DNA from: Leptospira brenneri
GTDB taxonomy: Bacteria > Spirochaetota > Leptospiria > Leptospirales > Leptospiraceae
Length of the DNA: 64,000 nucleotides
Assembly: GCF_002812125.1 (NCBI RefSeq)
Contig: NZ_NPDQ01000002.1
Span: forward strand, 558,001 to 622,000
Direction of reading: 5' to 3'
Shown: one piece after another, positions 17,896 through 27,358 of the stretch
Numbering within the stretch: the first letter of the stretch is position 1
Layout of the letters: the number at the start of each line of letters is the position of its first letter
Notes under the pieces: generated by a model
Database searches by the model: none
The model's input: only the letters and a program-made list of their open reading frames with translations
Told to the model about the DNA's origin: nothing
Position numbers and translations under genes: made by a program

Positions 17896-18534
17896 CTGTA
17901 AACTATGGATTTCATTTTTTATATTGTGACGACTTTGCATTTCATAACGATCAAAGAAAGAGTCTGTATGAAAGAGCCTCACATTTTCGATAAAGTGATT
18001 TAACACTTGGGTTCTTCCCTTTTTGTAGTCTTCATCTGAATAAATCGAATACTCTTTTCGAATGTTTTTTGCATATTCTATGTATTTTGATTCTTCACTG
18101 CCTAAGATAGAGATATCGATATCTAAAAAATAAGAAGTATCTGGGTGGCAATTTTCACCTAATCTATGTGATTTGGTGGCTAGAATATGTCCTACACAAA
18201 TTCCAATTCGATTCTGCGTGATTGCTAATTCGGATAATCTTTTTTCGGCGATTTTTGCACTTTCTTCTTCGTTAGTTTTGGATGTGACATCATAAATCAA
18301 GTCGTGGTAAAATAAGGCAAAGAGTGCGACCTCTGGATCTTTCCATTTTGGGAATACCAAATCGTATTCCTTCAACATTTGGTAGAGATGGTTTAGGTTG
18401 TGGTAGCTTCGGTGGGATTCTGTATACCGATTCTTGACTTCTTCCCACAGAGAATCCTTTTTTGGCTGAGTAATGCCTTGGTACCCTTCTAGAAGGGTTT
18501 GGAATCTAGCTTTACATTCCTCTTCCGTATTCAT
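17878..18534 (-). CDS. HD-superfamily metal-dependent phosphohydrolase-like protein
   Basis: 218 residues resembling the small HD-domain proteins of COG4339. Metal ligands are visible: H41-type HRSYHNLNHL at about 40-49, then the HD pair in FYHDLIYD at about 74-81, and TKSHRL at about 122-127. Further family features are NEEESAKIAEKRL, LDIDISILG and the IRKEYSIYSDEDYKKGR segment. The substrate is not known for the family. The gene lies exactly between two directly repeated elements: copy 2 begins 32 bases before its start and copy 1 contains its stop. Confidence 0.78.
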   Translation of the reverse strand: MNTEEECKARFQTLLEGYQGITQPKKDSLWEEVKNRYTESHRSYHNLNHLYQMLKEYDLVFPKWKDPEVALFALFYHDLIYDVTSKTNEEESAKIAEKRLSELAITQNRIGICVGHILATKSHRLGENCHPDTSYFLDIDISILGSEESKYIEYAKNIRKEYSIYSDEDYKKGRTQVLNHFIENVRLFHTDSFFDRYEMQSRHNIKNEIHSLQKGKLI

Positions 18535-18565
18535 GGTTTGTAACCTCTATTGAAAAAGGTATTGT

Positions 18566-18705
18566 GGGGTGTGAATCTTATATCCCCGCCCTGAATGGGT
18601 GGGGAACTAGACCCGCCTCCCAATACACACCTTTTATCACATCTACTCCCTTCCTACAAACCCATTTCCAAAAACCAAAAATTCTTATCCAATAAGTTCA
18701 CCTTT
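18566..18705. repeat. Dispersed intergenic repeat, copy 2
   Basis: Second copy of the element at 17754-17895. Its core 18584-18625 reads CCCCGCCCTGAAT-GGGTGGGG and ends ACCCGCCTCCCAATA. The hairpin keeps pairing where copy 1 has a mismatch, giving G-T in place of G-A. The last block 18675-18705 is shared almost base for base. The rest of the 18535-18820 gap holds only this element and the terminator at 18748-18777. Confidence 0.75.
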
Positions 18706-18747
18706 TTACTTGGTTTGTAGACAAAAAGGTCAATCCCTCTCCCTATA

Positions 18748-18777
18748 AAAAAAGCCAAGGTTTCCCTTGGCTTTTTC
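18748..18777 (-). terminator. Rho-independent terminator of the thiolase gene
   Basis: Stem GCCAAGG (18754-18760) and CCTTGGC (18765-18771) with a 4-base loop. It is flanked by A and T runs on both sides, so it works in either direction. It lies 44 bases past the thiolase stop. Confidence 0.85.
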
Positions 18778-18820
18778 CATTCGATCTTTCAATCAAACGT
18801 AAACGAATCTTAAATTCGAT

Positions 18821-20140
18821 TTACGCTCTTTCTACGATCATAGATCCTGCGATCCCACCATGTGCACATGCAGTCACAAGCACCTTTTTCACGTCTTTGT
18901 TTTCTTCAAAGTCCATGATGGCGTTGTGAAGGAGTCTCACACCAGTAGCACCAAACGGGTGTCCAATGGAGATCGATCCACCGTTCGGGTTGATTTTTTT
19001 CTCATCAAATTTCTTTTCCCAGTCAAGACCAGTTCTAGTTTTGATTTCTTCAAGAGCCGCTACTGCTGTTGCAGCAAAAGCTTCGTGAATTTCGATGATG
19101 TCAATGTTCTCGATTTTATCACCAGTTTCGCCAAGAAGAGCCACAGTTGCTTCTGCTTGACCAAGACCCATAAGGTTTGGATCAACACCGCGCATGTTAA
19201 AACCGTTGATATAAGCTTTTGCAGTAAGACCTAATTTTTTAGCCGCATCTTCAGAAGCTACAATGAGACCCGCCGCTCCATCAGAACGTGGACTTGCATT
19301 GAAGATGGAAAGAGTAGGTCCATGAGATTTCTTTAAGTATTTGCTATATTTTTCTTTGAACTGGTCAAATTTCATTTGAGGGTTGTCAAAGAGTAACATC
19401 GCACGACCCATACGAGTTGGGTTTTTCACAAGACCTTCACGAAGAAGAACTGCCTCATCTGCTTGAAGAGGATTTCCTTCATCGTCTTTCACTTCCATAA
19501 TATACGGTTTGTAACGACCTTCTTGAGTTGCATCAAAAGCACGTTTGAAAGATTCGTAAGCTACTTTGTCTTGTGTTTCACGAGATAAAGTATAGTTTTG
19601 TGCGAGAATTTCTGCTGTAACTTGCATACCAAAAGAAGTTTCCCCGTCACCGAGTCCGTCTTCTAGTGTATCACGAAGTTCTACACCTTCTGGAAGGTCA
19701 TTCGGAAGAAGTTTTACAAGTGCATCTAAGCTGTTTGTTTTTTTGTTAAGACGAGCATTCTTTACAACGAATGGCATAGAAGTTTGCGATTCTTCACCGA
19801 TTACTAGGAATACTTTTCCTTCACCGAGTGAAATACGACGAGTAGCTTCAGCCACTGCTTCCAAACCGGATACACAGTTGTTTGCAACTGTTAGGCATGG
19901 AATTTCCATTGGAAGTCCTAGTAAGTTTGCAATCACACGTGCTGAGTTTGGTGCGTTAGAAAAACCTTCACCCACGATCACGCCGTCGATATCAGTAGGT
20001 TTCAAACCACTGCGTTTCATCACTTCTTCACCCACGATTTTACCGAGGTGGTGGCCAGAGTAATGCGAGAGCGCCTTTCCAATTTGAGCAAAAGGAGTTC
20101 GTGCAGGTGCTGCGATTACTATCTTTTGTGTTACTTTCAT
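18821..20140 (-). CDS. Acetyl-CoA C-acyltransferase (thiolase)
   Basis: 439-residue thiolase. It carries out the reversible condensation of two acyl-CoA units or thiolytic cleavage in fatty acid beta-oxidation, in the cytoplasm. Catalytic residues are present: nucleophile C89 in NNCVSGLEAV, H352 in HEAFAA, and C425 in CAHGG, plus the GHPFGATG loop at 393-400. It is longer than the 390-residue AtoB group and closer in length to FadI-type enzymes. The start has GAAGAAGGGA upstream. It lies 51 bases after ilvC on the same strand and ends at a clear terminator. Leptospira live on long-chain fatty acids, which fits a beta-oxidation role. Confidence 0.88.
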   Translation of the reverse strand: MKVTQKIVIAAPARTPFAQIGKALSHYSGHHLGKIVGEEVMKRSGLKPTDIDGVIVGEGFSNAPNSARVIANLLGLPMEIPCLTVANNCVSGLEAVAEATRRISLGEGKVFLVIGEESQTSMPFVVKNARLNKKTNSLDALVKLLPNDLPEGVELRDTLEDGLGDGETSFGMQVTAEILAQNYTLSRETQDKVAYESFKRAFDATQEGRYKPYIMEVKDDEGNPLQADEAVLLREGLVKNPTRMGRAMLLFDNPQMKFDQFKEKYSKYLKKSHGPTLSIFNASPRSDGAAGLIVASEDAAKKLGLTAKAYINGFNMRGVDPNLMGLGQAEATVALLGETGDKIENIDIIEIHEAFAATAVAALEEIKTRTGLDWEKKFDEKKINPNGGSISIGHPFGATGVRLLHNAIMDFEENKDVKKVLVTACAHGGIAGSMIVERA

Positions 20141-20191
20141 ATAAAATCCCTTCTTCCTTTCTTTAGACTAAAACTTTAGTTACCTTAAAAA

Positions 20192-21235
<1,044 letters not shown>

Positions 21236-21272
21236 TCATTTTTAACTATAACGAGGGAAACAAGAACGAATT

Positions 21273-21364
21273 AGGGCGCCTTTCCTTGCTTGCTCCGGAC
21301 TTTCGCGTTCGCTTCGGTCCTTCGGACGGCTTACGCCTCCTCCGCATCAAGGGCGCAAGGCGAC
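21273..21364. repeat. GC-rich palindromic intergenic element
   Basis: The 21206-21484 gap between ilvC and a lipoprotein gene holds a 92-base island much richer in G and C than its surroundings. The ends can pair: GCGC then CCTTG near the left end (within 21274-21287) with CAAGG then GCGC near the right end (21348-21356), with a small bulge. An inner GTCC-TTC-GGAC hairpin lies at 21317-21327. It resembles the GC-rich repetitive islands I recall between genes in Leptospira; no gene is apparent in it. Confidence 0.5.
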
Positions 21365-21484
21365 ATAATATTTTCTCCCTTCGACACTCCATTCACTCCT
21401 CGTCAAAAACAATCGCATAGGTATTAACCGCAAATGCGGAAACCCTCCATTGGAAATAGGGGTAATGGTCTCTATAATGAAACC

Positions 21485-21841
21485 ATGATGAACCGAATCA
21501 ACTTTGAATCTATCGAAAAGCTTAACCGCCAAAAGCTCGTTAGGTTTTTGTGTTCCTTGTTTCTTGTGAGTGGACTTGCCGTTCTCGGAGTGGGGTGTAT
21601 CTCTCCAGATCTCTCGCACGACTCCTATTACGCAAGGCATCCCAGTCAGAATGGTCATAACTACCGCGATTATCCGTATCCATACCAAGGGTCTAGGGGA
21701 AGTTATGGAGTTCCTTATCCCTATCATGGCGGAGGGAACCAATTCCAAGTACCACGATCAAATGGTGGTGGGCACAATCCCTTCCATGTTCCCGCGGGAA
21801 GATACCATAATGTAGGCAGTCCAGGGAAATGGAGGTTATAG
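21485..21841 (+). CDS. Small glycine/tyrosine/proline-rich lipoprotein
   Basis: 118 residues from the chosen ATG at 21485 (MMNRINFESI). A basic n-region leads to a hydrophobic core and a spirochaete-style lipobox, AVLGVGC, with Cys near residue 38. Spirochaete lipoboxes are looser than the E. coli rule, so the G at -3 is tolerable. The mature part is short and rich in Tyr, Pro, Gly and His (YPYPYQGSRGSYGVPYPYHGG), of low complexity. No function can be given; such proteins are often surface lipoproteins. An alternative upstream start at 21434 has no signal peptide value. Confidence 0.6.
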   Translation: MMNRINFESIEKLNRQKLVRFLCSLFLVSGLAVLGVGCISPDLSHDSYYARHPSQNGHNYRDYPYPYQGSRGSYGVPYPYHGGGNQFQVPRSNGGGHNPFHVPAGRYHNVGSPGKWRL

Positions 21842-21844
21842 GCC

Positions 21845-22393
21845 TTGGGTAAAATAAATCCTTTAATACCCTCTTCGGATAGTTCTCCGCGTTTTCGTGC
21901 CGTTTGTCCGAAGAGAACTGAATCCTCTTTCCGAAAGTTTTCTTTATTTAGTTTTGTCTTTCTTCTCGGCGCCTTTCTTTCGGTGAGTTGTGCGAGCCTT
22001 TTACCACCGGAGTGAAGAATCTATCCGAAGAATCCTGTCTCCCTTCCTAAGGGAATGGACATCCATGATTGGATGAATGCAAAACAGAAACAGTTCCCTA
22101 ATCACCTGCAAAGCCATACACCTTATGCTGCAGTTTATAAAATCATGTACTTTCAAAATAAGAAAACTTATTTAGGATCTTATATCTCTTGTAGTGCTTA
22201 CATTAGAGAAATCGAAGGAAATGCTATTGAGCTAATTGAAATGGCATCTCTGATTAACTACTCAGATTTTACCAAATCAGTAGGTCGGTATAATAAAGGC
22301 GGTGACTTGGGTCCCATGAGTGAAAAGGAAAGATCAGAAATCCTTCTTCCTTGTATCGAAGAATTTTTAGAACCGTCTGGGACAAAGGAATGA
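21845..22393 (+). pseudogene. Lipoprotein gene interrupted by an in-frame TGA
   Basis: From a TTG at 21845 the frame runs through a basic segment and a hydrophobic stretch (FSLFSFVFLLGAFLSVSC) with lipobox LSVSC and then meets TGA at 22013-22015. The same frame continues without another stop from 22016 (RIYPKNPVSLPKG) to TGA at 22391-22393, giving a further 126 codons. The intact form would be a lipoprotein of about 180 residues. The 3' part, if translated alone from the ATG at 22055, would be a signal-less protein of 112 residues. The family is not recognised. The interruption may be a true nonsense mutation or a sequence error. A 9-base inverted repeat (21871-21879 with 21907-21915) overlies the 5' part. 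Confidence 0.55.
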
Positions 22394-22400
22394 ATCATCA

Positions 22401-22767
22401 GTGAAGTTTCTTTGTTTTAGTGTTTTTAGTTTATGTTTCCATTGTTCCTTTGCCAATTTAGATCGTGGTTTAAAAATCCCCCCCCAATGATTCCTCAAAG
22501 GGAAAAGTCAGTGATACCGTTACGATACTCAATCAAAACAGAATGTATTTTCGTAAAGAATATAGAGGTTGGGTGGAGGTTGGTCCTATATTGGGAGAAT
22601 CAGTCACCCAATATTTTAAAAATAAACAATTAGAAATCGGTAAGTCTAGGTATCAGTGGAAAGAAATAGACATTTACAATATCGATGATAAAGAATTCCA
22701 ACTGATAAACATAAAAACAGATTTCTTATACTTCCACACCCGTATAACGAATCAGACCAAAGGTTAA
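22401..22767 (+). pseudogene. Exported protein gene frameshifted at a run of eight C
   Basis: A GTG at 22401, with AAAGGAA 12 bases upstream, opens a signal peptide (MKFLCFSVFSLCFHCSFA) and NLDRGLKIPP. The frame then ends at TGA 22488 directly after the tract CCCCCCCC at 22478-22485. One C fewer would restore a frame that is open to TAA at 22765-22767, giving a protein of about 121 residues with a NRMYFRKEYRGWVEV segment. The family is not recognised. The last 42 bases overlap the convergent phosphatase gene. A homopolymer frameshift in an exported protein is either phase variation, decay or a sequencing artefact. Confidence 0.65.
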
Positions 22768-24486
22768 ATCATCTTGGATGGCAGCAATTCCACCGGAAAC
22801 TTGAATGACCGATTGAAACACCTGATCTCGAATTTCCTGCAAAGGAAGAGACCGCATATCACGAATTAAATGCAAAAGCCTTTCTTCTCCAAACATTTGG
22901 AGTGATTCTGGCTCTCTTGCTTCGGTGAGGCCATCTGTGAGCATCACAATCAAATCTCCCGTTTCCAATTGAAACTTCTCTTCTTCTGCCAGGATGGCAA
23001 AGATAGGAGTGATGATCCTTCCCATGGGTTTTAAACTTACGAGTGCACCTGATTTGCGAATGATAAAAAGAGGAAAATGTCCAGCTCTTGCAAAGGTTAA
23101 GGCTCCCGAATCTGTATGGAGATGGAGTAAACTTGCGGTTACAAAATGTTCTCTGAGGTTGGGGATAATTTGAGTGCGAATGGACTCTAAATTTTCTTTT
23201 AAGTCGGAAGGGTCTTCTTTCCATTTGTCAAGAGATGTTTTGACAAGAGCACTAAGAAAAGCCGCAGGAATTCCGTGACCGGAAACATCACAAATAAAAA
23301 CACCTAACTCTTGTTTTTCTGGTCTCCAAACAATATCATACAAATCCCCTCCGACTTTCATCATAGGGATATTTTTGAAAAGGATCTCTACACCTTCGGG
23401 AGAAATTTCTTTTTGAGGGAAAAGAGATTCTTGGATTCGTTTGGCCATATCCAATTGTTTTTCGATTTCGATTCTTTGTTCTTCGATAACAGCAGTCCTT
23501 TCTAAAACTTTTTTTTCCAACTCTTCGTTGGCTTTTTCTTTTAGTTCGTTCAAAACTTGTAGGGAGTTTAAGGATGCTTGTTGCGCTCGTTCTCTTTCCC
23601 TGGTCGCTGTTACTAAAAAGTATGCAATCCCACTGATACAAAATAAAAACGCGTCTAGGAAGATGAGCGAGTCATTGATAGAAAGTCCACTTTCGTCTCT
23701 TCTGGCAAATACCCCTTTCCCATCGATGGTGAGCGTAACAGCTGTAAATGCGAGAACAACTGTGGAGAGTGTTGCTCCAAATTGTCGAAAACGAATGCTT
23801 GTCACAATCACAAAGGGAATAGGTAAAAAGAGAAGAGGCCACTCATCACTAAAAGCAATGGTTCCAGAAACATAAACTAAAATGATCCATAACAAAAGTT
23901 CGACTTGTTTATGAAGCTCTAATTTTAGTTTTGCTTTGGGATGAAACCAAACATAGAGTAGGGGGGCAACAATGAGAAACCCCAACATCTCTCCAGAGAA
24001 CCAAGTAAAGAATACATTGAAATAAAGTTCTGTGGATAAAAAATCCCAATACCATAAACTAGTCACACCTAAGACGGTACTGATAAAGGATCCAGGAATG
24101 GTCCCAATACTTAAGAAATAAATTAAGTTTCTTGTAGAGTAAATTGGATCTGCTTTTTCCGTGACTCGTTTGATAATTCTGTAATTTACGTAACTACTGA
24201 GTGTGTTTCCGATGCCGATGATGAGAGCTGTTTGAATATGAGGGTTGTTAAAGAAATTGGCTAAGGTTGCTCCCAAATAAATTCCTGGTAAAGCAATGGG
24301 ACCAAGTAGTAGAAGAGAGGCAAGGCCCACCCCTTCCGGGGGCCAAACAGGGGAAACTTGACTATTTAAGAAGGCAATTTTAAAACCAATTTGTGCAGAG
24401 ATGAAGTACCCAATGAAGATGATGGGTGTCCAAATCAAAATTCTTGTGTATAGGACTGTCTTCACTCGGATTGAAGCATTTCCCAT
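22726..24486 (-). CDS. Membrane PP2C-type phosphatase with MASE1 sensor domain
   Basis: 586 residues. The N-terminal ~290 residues form about eight membrane segments with the MASE1 hallmark SPVWPPEGVGLA. A coiled coil (about 300-345) leads to a SpoIIE-like PP2C serine phosphatase domain (about 370-580). Key features of the latter are AKRIQESLFP, the metal-binding GGDLYDI and ICDVSGHGIPAAF motifs, and LTDGLTEAREP. Such proteins dephosphorylate a partner, often an anti-sigma antagonist, in response to a membrane signal. No partner gene is next to it. Its start lies 25 bases inside the end of the ABC-F gene on the same strand, suggesting coupled expression. Confidence 0.85.
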   Translation of the reverse strand: MGNASIRVKTVLYTRILIWTPIIFIGYFISAQIGFKIAFLNSQVSPVWPPEGVGLASLLLLGPIALPGIYLGATLANFFNNPHIQTALIIGIGNTLSSYVNYRIIKRVTEKADPIYSTRNLIYFLSIGTIPGSFISTVLGVTSLWYWDFLSTELYFNVFFTWFSGEMLGFLIVAPLLYVWFHPKAKLKLELHKQVELLLWIILVYVSGTIAFSDEWPLLFLPIPFVIVTSIRFRQFGATLSTVVLAFTAVTLTIDGKGVFARRDESGLSINDSLIFLDAFLFCISGIAYFLVTATRERERAQQASLNSLQVLNELKEKANEELEKKVLERTAVIEEQRIEIEKQLDMAKRIQESLFPQKEISPEGVEILFKNIPMMKVGGDLYDIVWRPEKQELGVFICDVSGHGIPAAFLSALVKTSLDKWKEDPSDLKENLESIRTQIIPNLREHFVTASLLHLHTDSGALTFARAGHFPLFIIRKSGALVSLKPMGRIITPIFAILAEEEKFQLETGDLIVMLTDGLTEAREPESLQMFGEERLLHLIRDMRSLPLQEIRDQVFQSVIQVSGGIAAIQDDLTFGLIRYTGVEV

Positions 24487-26339
24487 TCCTCCATTTTGTA
24501 AAGAATTTCCGCTTCTATCTTTTGGATTTCTTCAGATATTTTCTGAAGTTCTGTATGATCATTTGCGAATGTACTCAATTTATTTTCTAATTCTTGTTTG
24601 GAGGATTCTAGTTTCGCAATCTCCGATTCCAATTTCTGGACTTTCTTTTGGTCTTGTTTTGATTTTTTGGGTTTTTCTACCAGGATCGGAATTTGGGGAA
24701 CTTCTTTTGGTTTCGGGGAACTTTGTTCGTTTTCTAATTCTAAAGAATCGGTTTCTAAAAAAGAGGAGAAGGTTCCAATATAATGGTCTAGTTTTCCTTC
24801 TTTTCGAAAGATGAGTAAACTCTCTGCTGTTCGGTCGAGAAAATAACGATCGTGGGAAACGATCACTACCGTCCCAGGAAACTCATCTAAAAAAGATTCC
24901 AAAACAGAAAGGGTTTGGATGTCCAAATCATTGGTCGGTTCATCCAAGATCAGAAAGTTTGGACCTGTCATCAAAATTTGCACAAGGAAAAGTCGTCTCC
25001 TTTCGCCTCCAGAGAGTTTGGCGATGGGAGTGTATTGTAATTTTCCATCAAAAAGAAATCTCTCCAACATCTTGGCTGCAGTGACTTTTTCTCCCGATTC
25101 GGTTTCAATCATTTCGCCGGCCACATCTTTGATATAATCGAGTACGTTTCGTTCCAATGGAAGTTCGGAACTTGTTTGGTCAAAGTATCCAACTTTGGTA
25201 TTCATCCCTGGTTTGATAAATCCACTATCGGGCGTAATACGACCGGACATCAAATTAAGAAGTGTAGATTTCCCAATTCCATTGGGACCAATGATCCCGA
25301 GTCTTTCTTTGGCTTTAAAAGTATAAGTAAAATCATTGATGAGTAGTCGGTCCGCGATTCCTTTTTTTAGATTATGAATTTCTAAAATAGTTTTTCCTTG
25401 GCGTTTGGCAGCAACACTGAGTTCTAAGTCTTTTTGTATTTCGCGTTTTTCTCTGTTTTGGAGGTCGCTTGCACGATCAATCCTTGCTTTTTGTTTTGTA
25501 GATCGTGCTTTTGGTTGGCGTTTCAGCCACTTAACTTCTTGTTTGAGGAATTGTTTGATTTTATCTTCTTGTTTTTGAAGGGTTTCTTCTCTTTCTACTT
25601 TTCGTTCCAAATAAATAGAATAGTTTCCTTCATATAGGAAGTGGCTGCCTCTATCGAGTTCTAGAATCTTGGTCACGATCCGATCTAAAAAATAACGATC
25701 ATGTGTGATGAGAAGAATTGCTTTATCAAGTCCTGCTAAATATTCTTCTAACCATAAAATAGATTTCACATCCAAATGGTTCGTTGGTTCATCTAAGATG
25801 AGTAGATTACTTTCATCAATGAGAGATTTTGCCAGTTCTACTTTTTTAAGCATTCCTCCTGACAATTCAGACATTTTTCTTTCTAATTTTTCGACACCTA
25901 ATTCACGTAATATGGATTTAATTTGTTGTTCGTAGTCCCATGCGGACAGTCTGTCCATTTCCTGGGAGACAGTTGTGAATTCGTCATCAAGTCCTTCTTC
26001 ACCTTCACTCATTCGTTCACAGATGTCTTCGTACTGACGAATGGTTTTGACTAGTTTGTTTTCCCCTTTATAAATATGGTCAAGGATGGTTTCCTTGGGA
26101 TCGAAAACAGGATTTTGATCGAGGATCGAAATTTTGAGATTATTGTTTTTGATGATTTGGCCAGAGTCAGTTTCCTCCTTTCCCAGAAGGGCACGAAGGA
26201 GAGTGGATTTACCAGATCCATTGATTCCAACGATCGCGAGTTTTTCTCCTTCGCTGATGGAGAAATCAAGGTTTTGGAAAAGTTTTTTTTCGCCGATGGT
26301 TTTGGAAAGTTTGGATACGGAGACTAGCACAATGTCCAT
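24462..26339 (-). CDS. ABC-F family ATPase (Uup-like)
   Basis: 625 residues from the ATG at 26339 (MDIVLVSVSKLSK); the upstream TTG is less likely. Two ABC modules without membrane domains. Module 1 has Walker A GINGSGKST at about 38-46, signature LSGGMLKKV and Walker B LLILDEPTNHLD. Module 2 has GPNGIGKST, LSGGERRRL and FLILDEPTNDLD. Between them lies the charged linker typical of ABC-F proteins. The C-terminal ~90 residues form a coiled coil as in Uup. ABC-F proteins act on the ribosome or in translation-linked stress; Uup also influences DNA stability. It is not a transporter. Confidence 0.88.
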   Translation of the reverse strand: MDIVLVSVSKLSKTIGEKKLFQNLDFSISEGEKLAIVGINGSGKSTLLRALLGKEETDSGQIIKNNNLKISILDQNPVFDPKETILDHIYKGENKLVKTIRQYEDICERMSEGEEGLDDEFTTVSQEMDRLSAWDYEQQIKSILRELGVEKLERKMSELSGGMLKKVELAKSLIDESNLLILDEPTNHLDVKSILWLEEYLAGLDKAILLITHDRYFLDRIVTKILELDRGSHFLYEGNYSIYLERKVEREETLQKQEDKIKQFLKQEVKWLKRQPKARSTKQKARIDRASDLQNREKREIQKDLELSVAAKRQGKTILEIHNLKKGIADRLLINDFTYTFKAKERLGIIGPNGIGKSTLLNLMSGRITPDSGFIKPGMNTKVGYFDQTSSELPLERNVLDYIKDVAGEMIETESGEKVTAAKMLERFLFDGKLQYTPIAKLSGGERRRLFLVQILMTGPNFLILDEPTNDLDIQTLSVLESFLDEFPGTVVIVSHDRYFLDRTAESLLIFRKEGKLDHYIGTFSSFLETDSLELENEQSSPKPKEVPQIPILVEKPKKSKQDQKKVQKLESEIAKLESSKQELENKLSTFANDHTELQKISEEIQKIEAEILYKMEEWEMLQSE

Positions 26340-26482
26340 GAGATGGAAATAGGGCCATTCGGACAATCGTATTCAATATTTTGTTATGAATGTACATCTG
26401 ATTTATCGACTTTGTAATGGTTTTTAAGGGATTCGTTTTTTTCGCATTCTCTCTATTTCAAATAACAGCCTTATAGGGTTAT

Positions 26483-27349
26483 ATGTTATCGAACGGACAA
26501 GATGAATTTTACAATTCTATACTCACTCGTCAATCCATCCCTGAATCTGTTGTAGGTGGCAAACAAGTGGCAAGCCGCTTTTTAGAGGAATTGTTTTCCA
26601 TCCTGTTTTCCGGTTACCATTCAGAACGTAATTTTACATCCAAAGACCAAATTATTGATCAGTTGGAACTCTTTCGCATCCGATGGAAGAATTTACTCGA
26701 ACCTTACTCTACTTATGCGGATAGGGAATTGGGACGTGCTGTTGCCTTGGACGATATTTTACATAATTTCATCGCTAAACTTCCAGGACTATACCAATGG
26801 ATGTGGGAAGATGCAGAGGCTGCCTTTTTAGGAGATCCTGCTGCAGAAAGCATTCATGAAGTAATCCTCGCCTATTCTGGGTTTTACGCCGGTGCAGTTC
26901 ATAGGGTTGCGAATTACTTTTTTAAATCTGCTCTCCCTATTTTTCCTAAACTTTTATCTGGCGTCGCTCATGAGGCAACAGGAATAGACATCCATCCTGG
27001 AGCTGAAATTGGTCGGGCTTTTTTTATGGATCATGGAACAGGGATTGTGATTGGAGAAACCACTCAGATTGCAGACAATGTGAAAATTTACCAAGGAGTG
27101 ACTCTTGGTGCACTTTCGGTAAACAAGTCTTTGGCGAAGCAGAAACGACATCCTACCATTGAAGAGGGAGTTGTGATTTATGCAGGAGCAACCATTCTCG
27201 GCGGAGAAACCGTTATCGGTAAACAGTCCATCATAGGAGGAAATGCTTGGATTACCCAAAGCATCCCTCCCTATTCTGTTGTGTATCAGAAATCAGAGGT
27301 GCGAGTTCGAAGTTCGAATGAAGTCCAAGGATTGGATTTCACTATTTAA
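26483..27349 (+). CDS. Serine O-acetyltransferase (EpsC/SrpH type)
   Basis: Converts serine and acetyl-CoA to O-acetylserine, the precursor of cysteine. 288 residues with an N-terminal helical region and the left-handed beta helix at about 165-265, with hexapeptide repeats such as IDIHPGAEIGRAF, VVIGETTQIADNV and VVIYAGATILGG. The catalytic region HEATGIDIHPGAEIG and MDHGTGIVIGET are present. This is the EpsC/SrpH type found next to family 2A encapsulins in other bacteria. Here it faces the desulfurase with only 9 bases between the stop codons, on the opposite strand. A divergent control region separates it from the ABC-F gene. Confidence 0.88.
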   Translation: MLSNGQDEFYNSILTRQSIPESVVGGKQVASRFLEELFSILFSGYHSERNFTSKDQIIDQLELFRIRWKNLLEPYSTYADRELGRAVALDDILHNFIAKLPGLYQWMWEDAEAAFLGDPAAESIHEVILAYSGFYAGAVHRVANYFFKSALPIFPKLLSGVAHEATGIDIHPGAEIGRAFFMDHGTGIVIGETTQIADNVKIYQGVTLGALSVNKSLAKQKRHPTIEEGVVIYAGATILGGETVIGKQSIIGGNAWITQSIPPYSVVYQKSEVRVRSSNEVQGLDFTI

Positions 27350-27358
27350 ACATTTAAA

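Noticed and set aside
22433..22633. Plus-strand frame over the poly-C tract
   Set aside because: Out of phase with the two parts that fit the exported protein; explained by the frameshifted gene.
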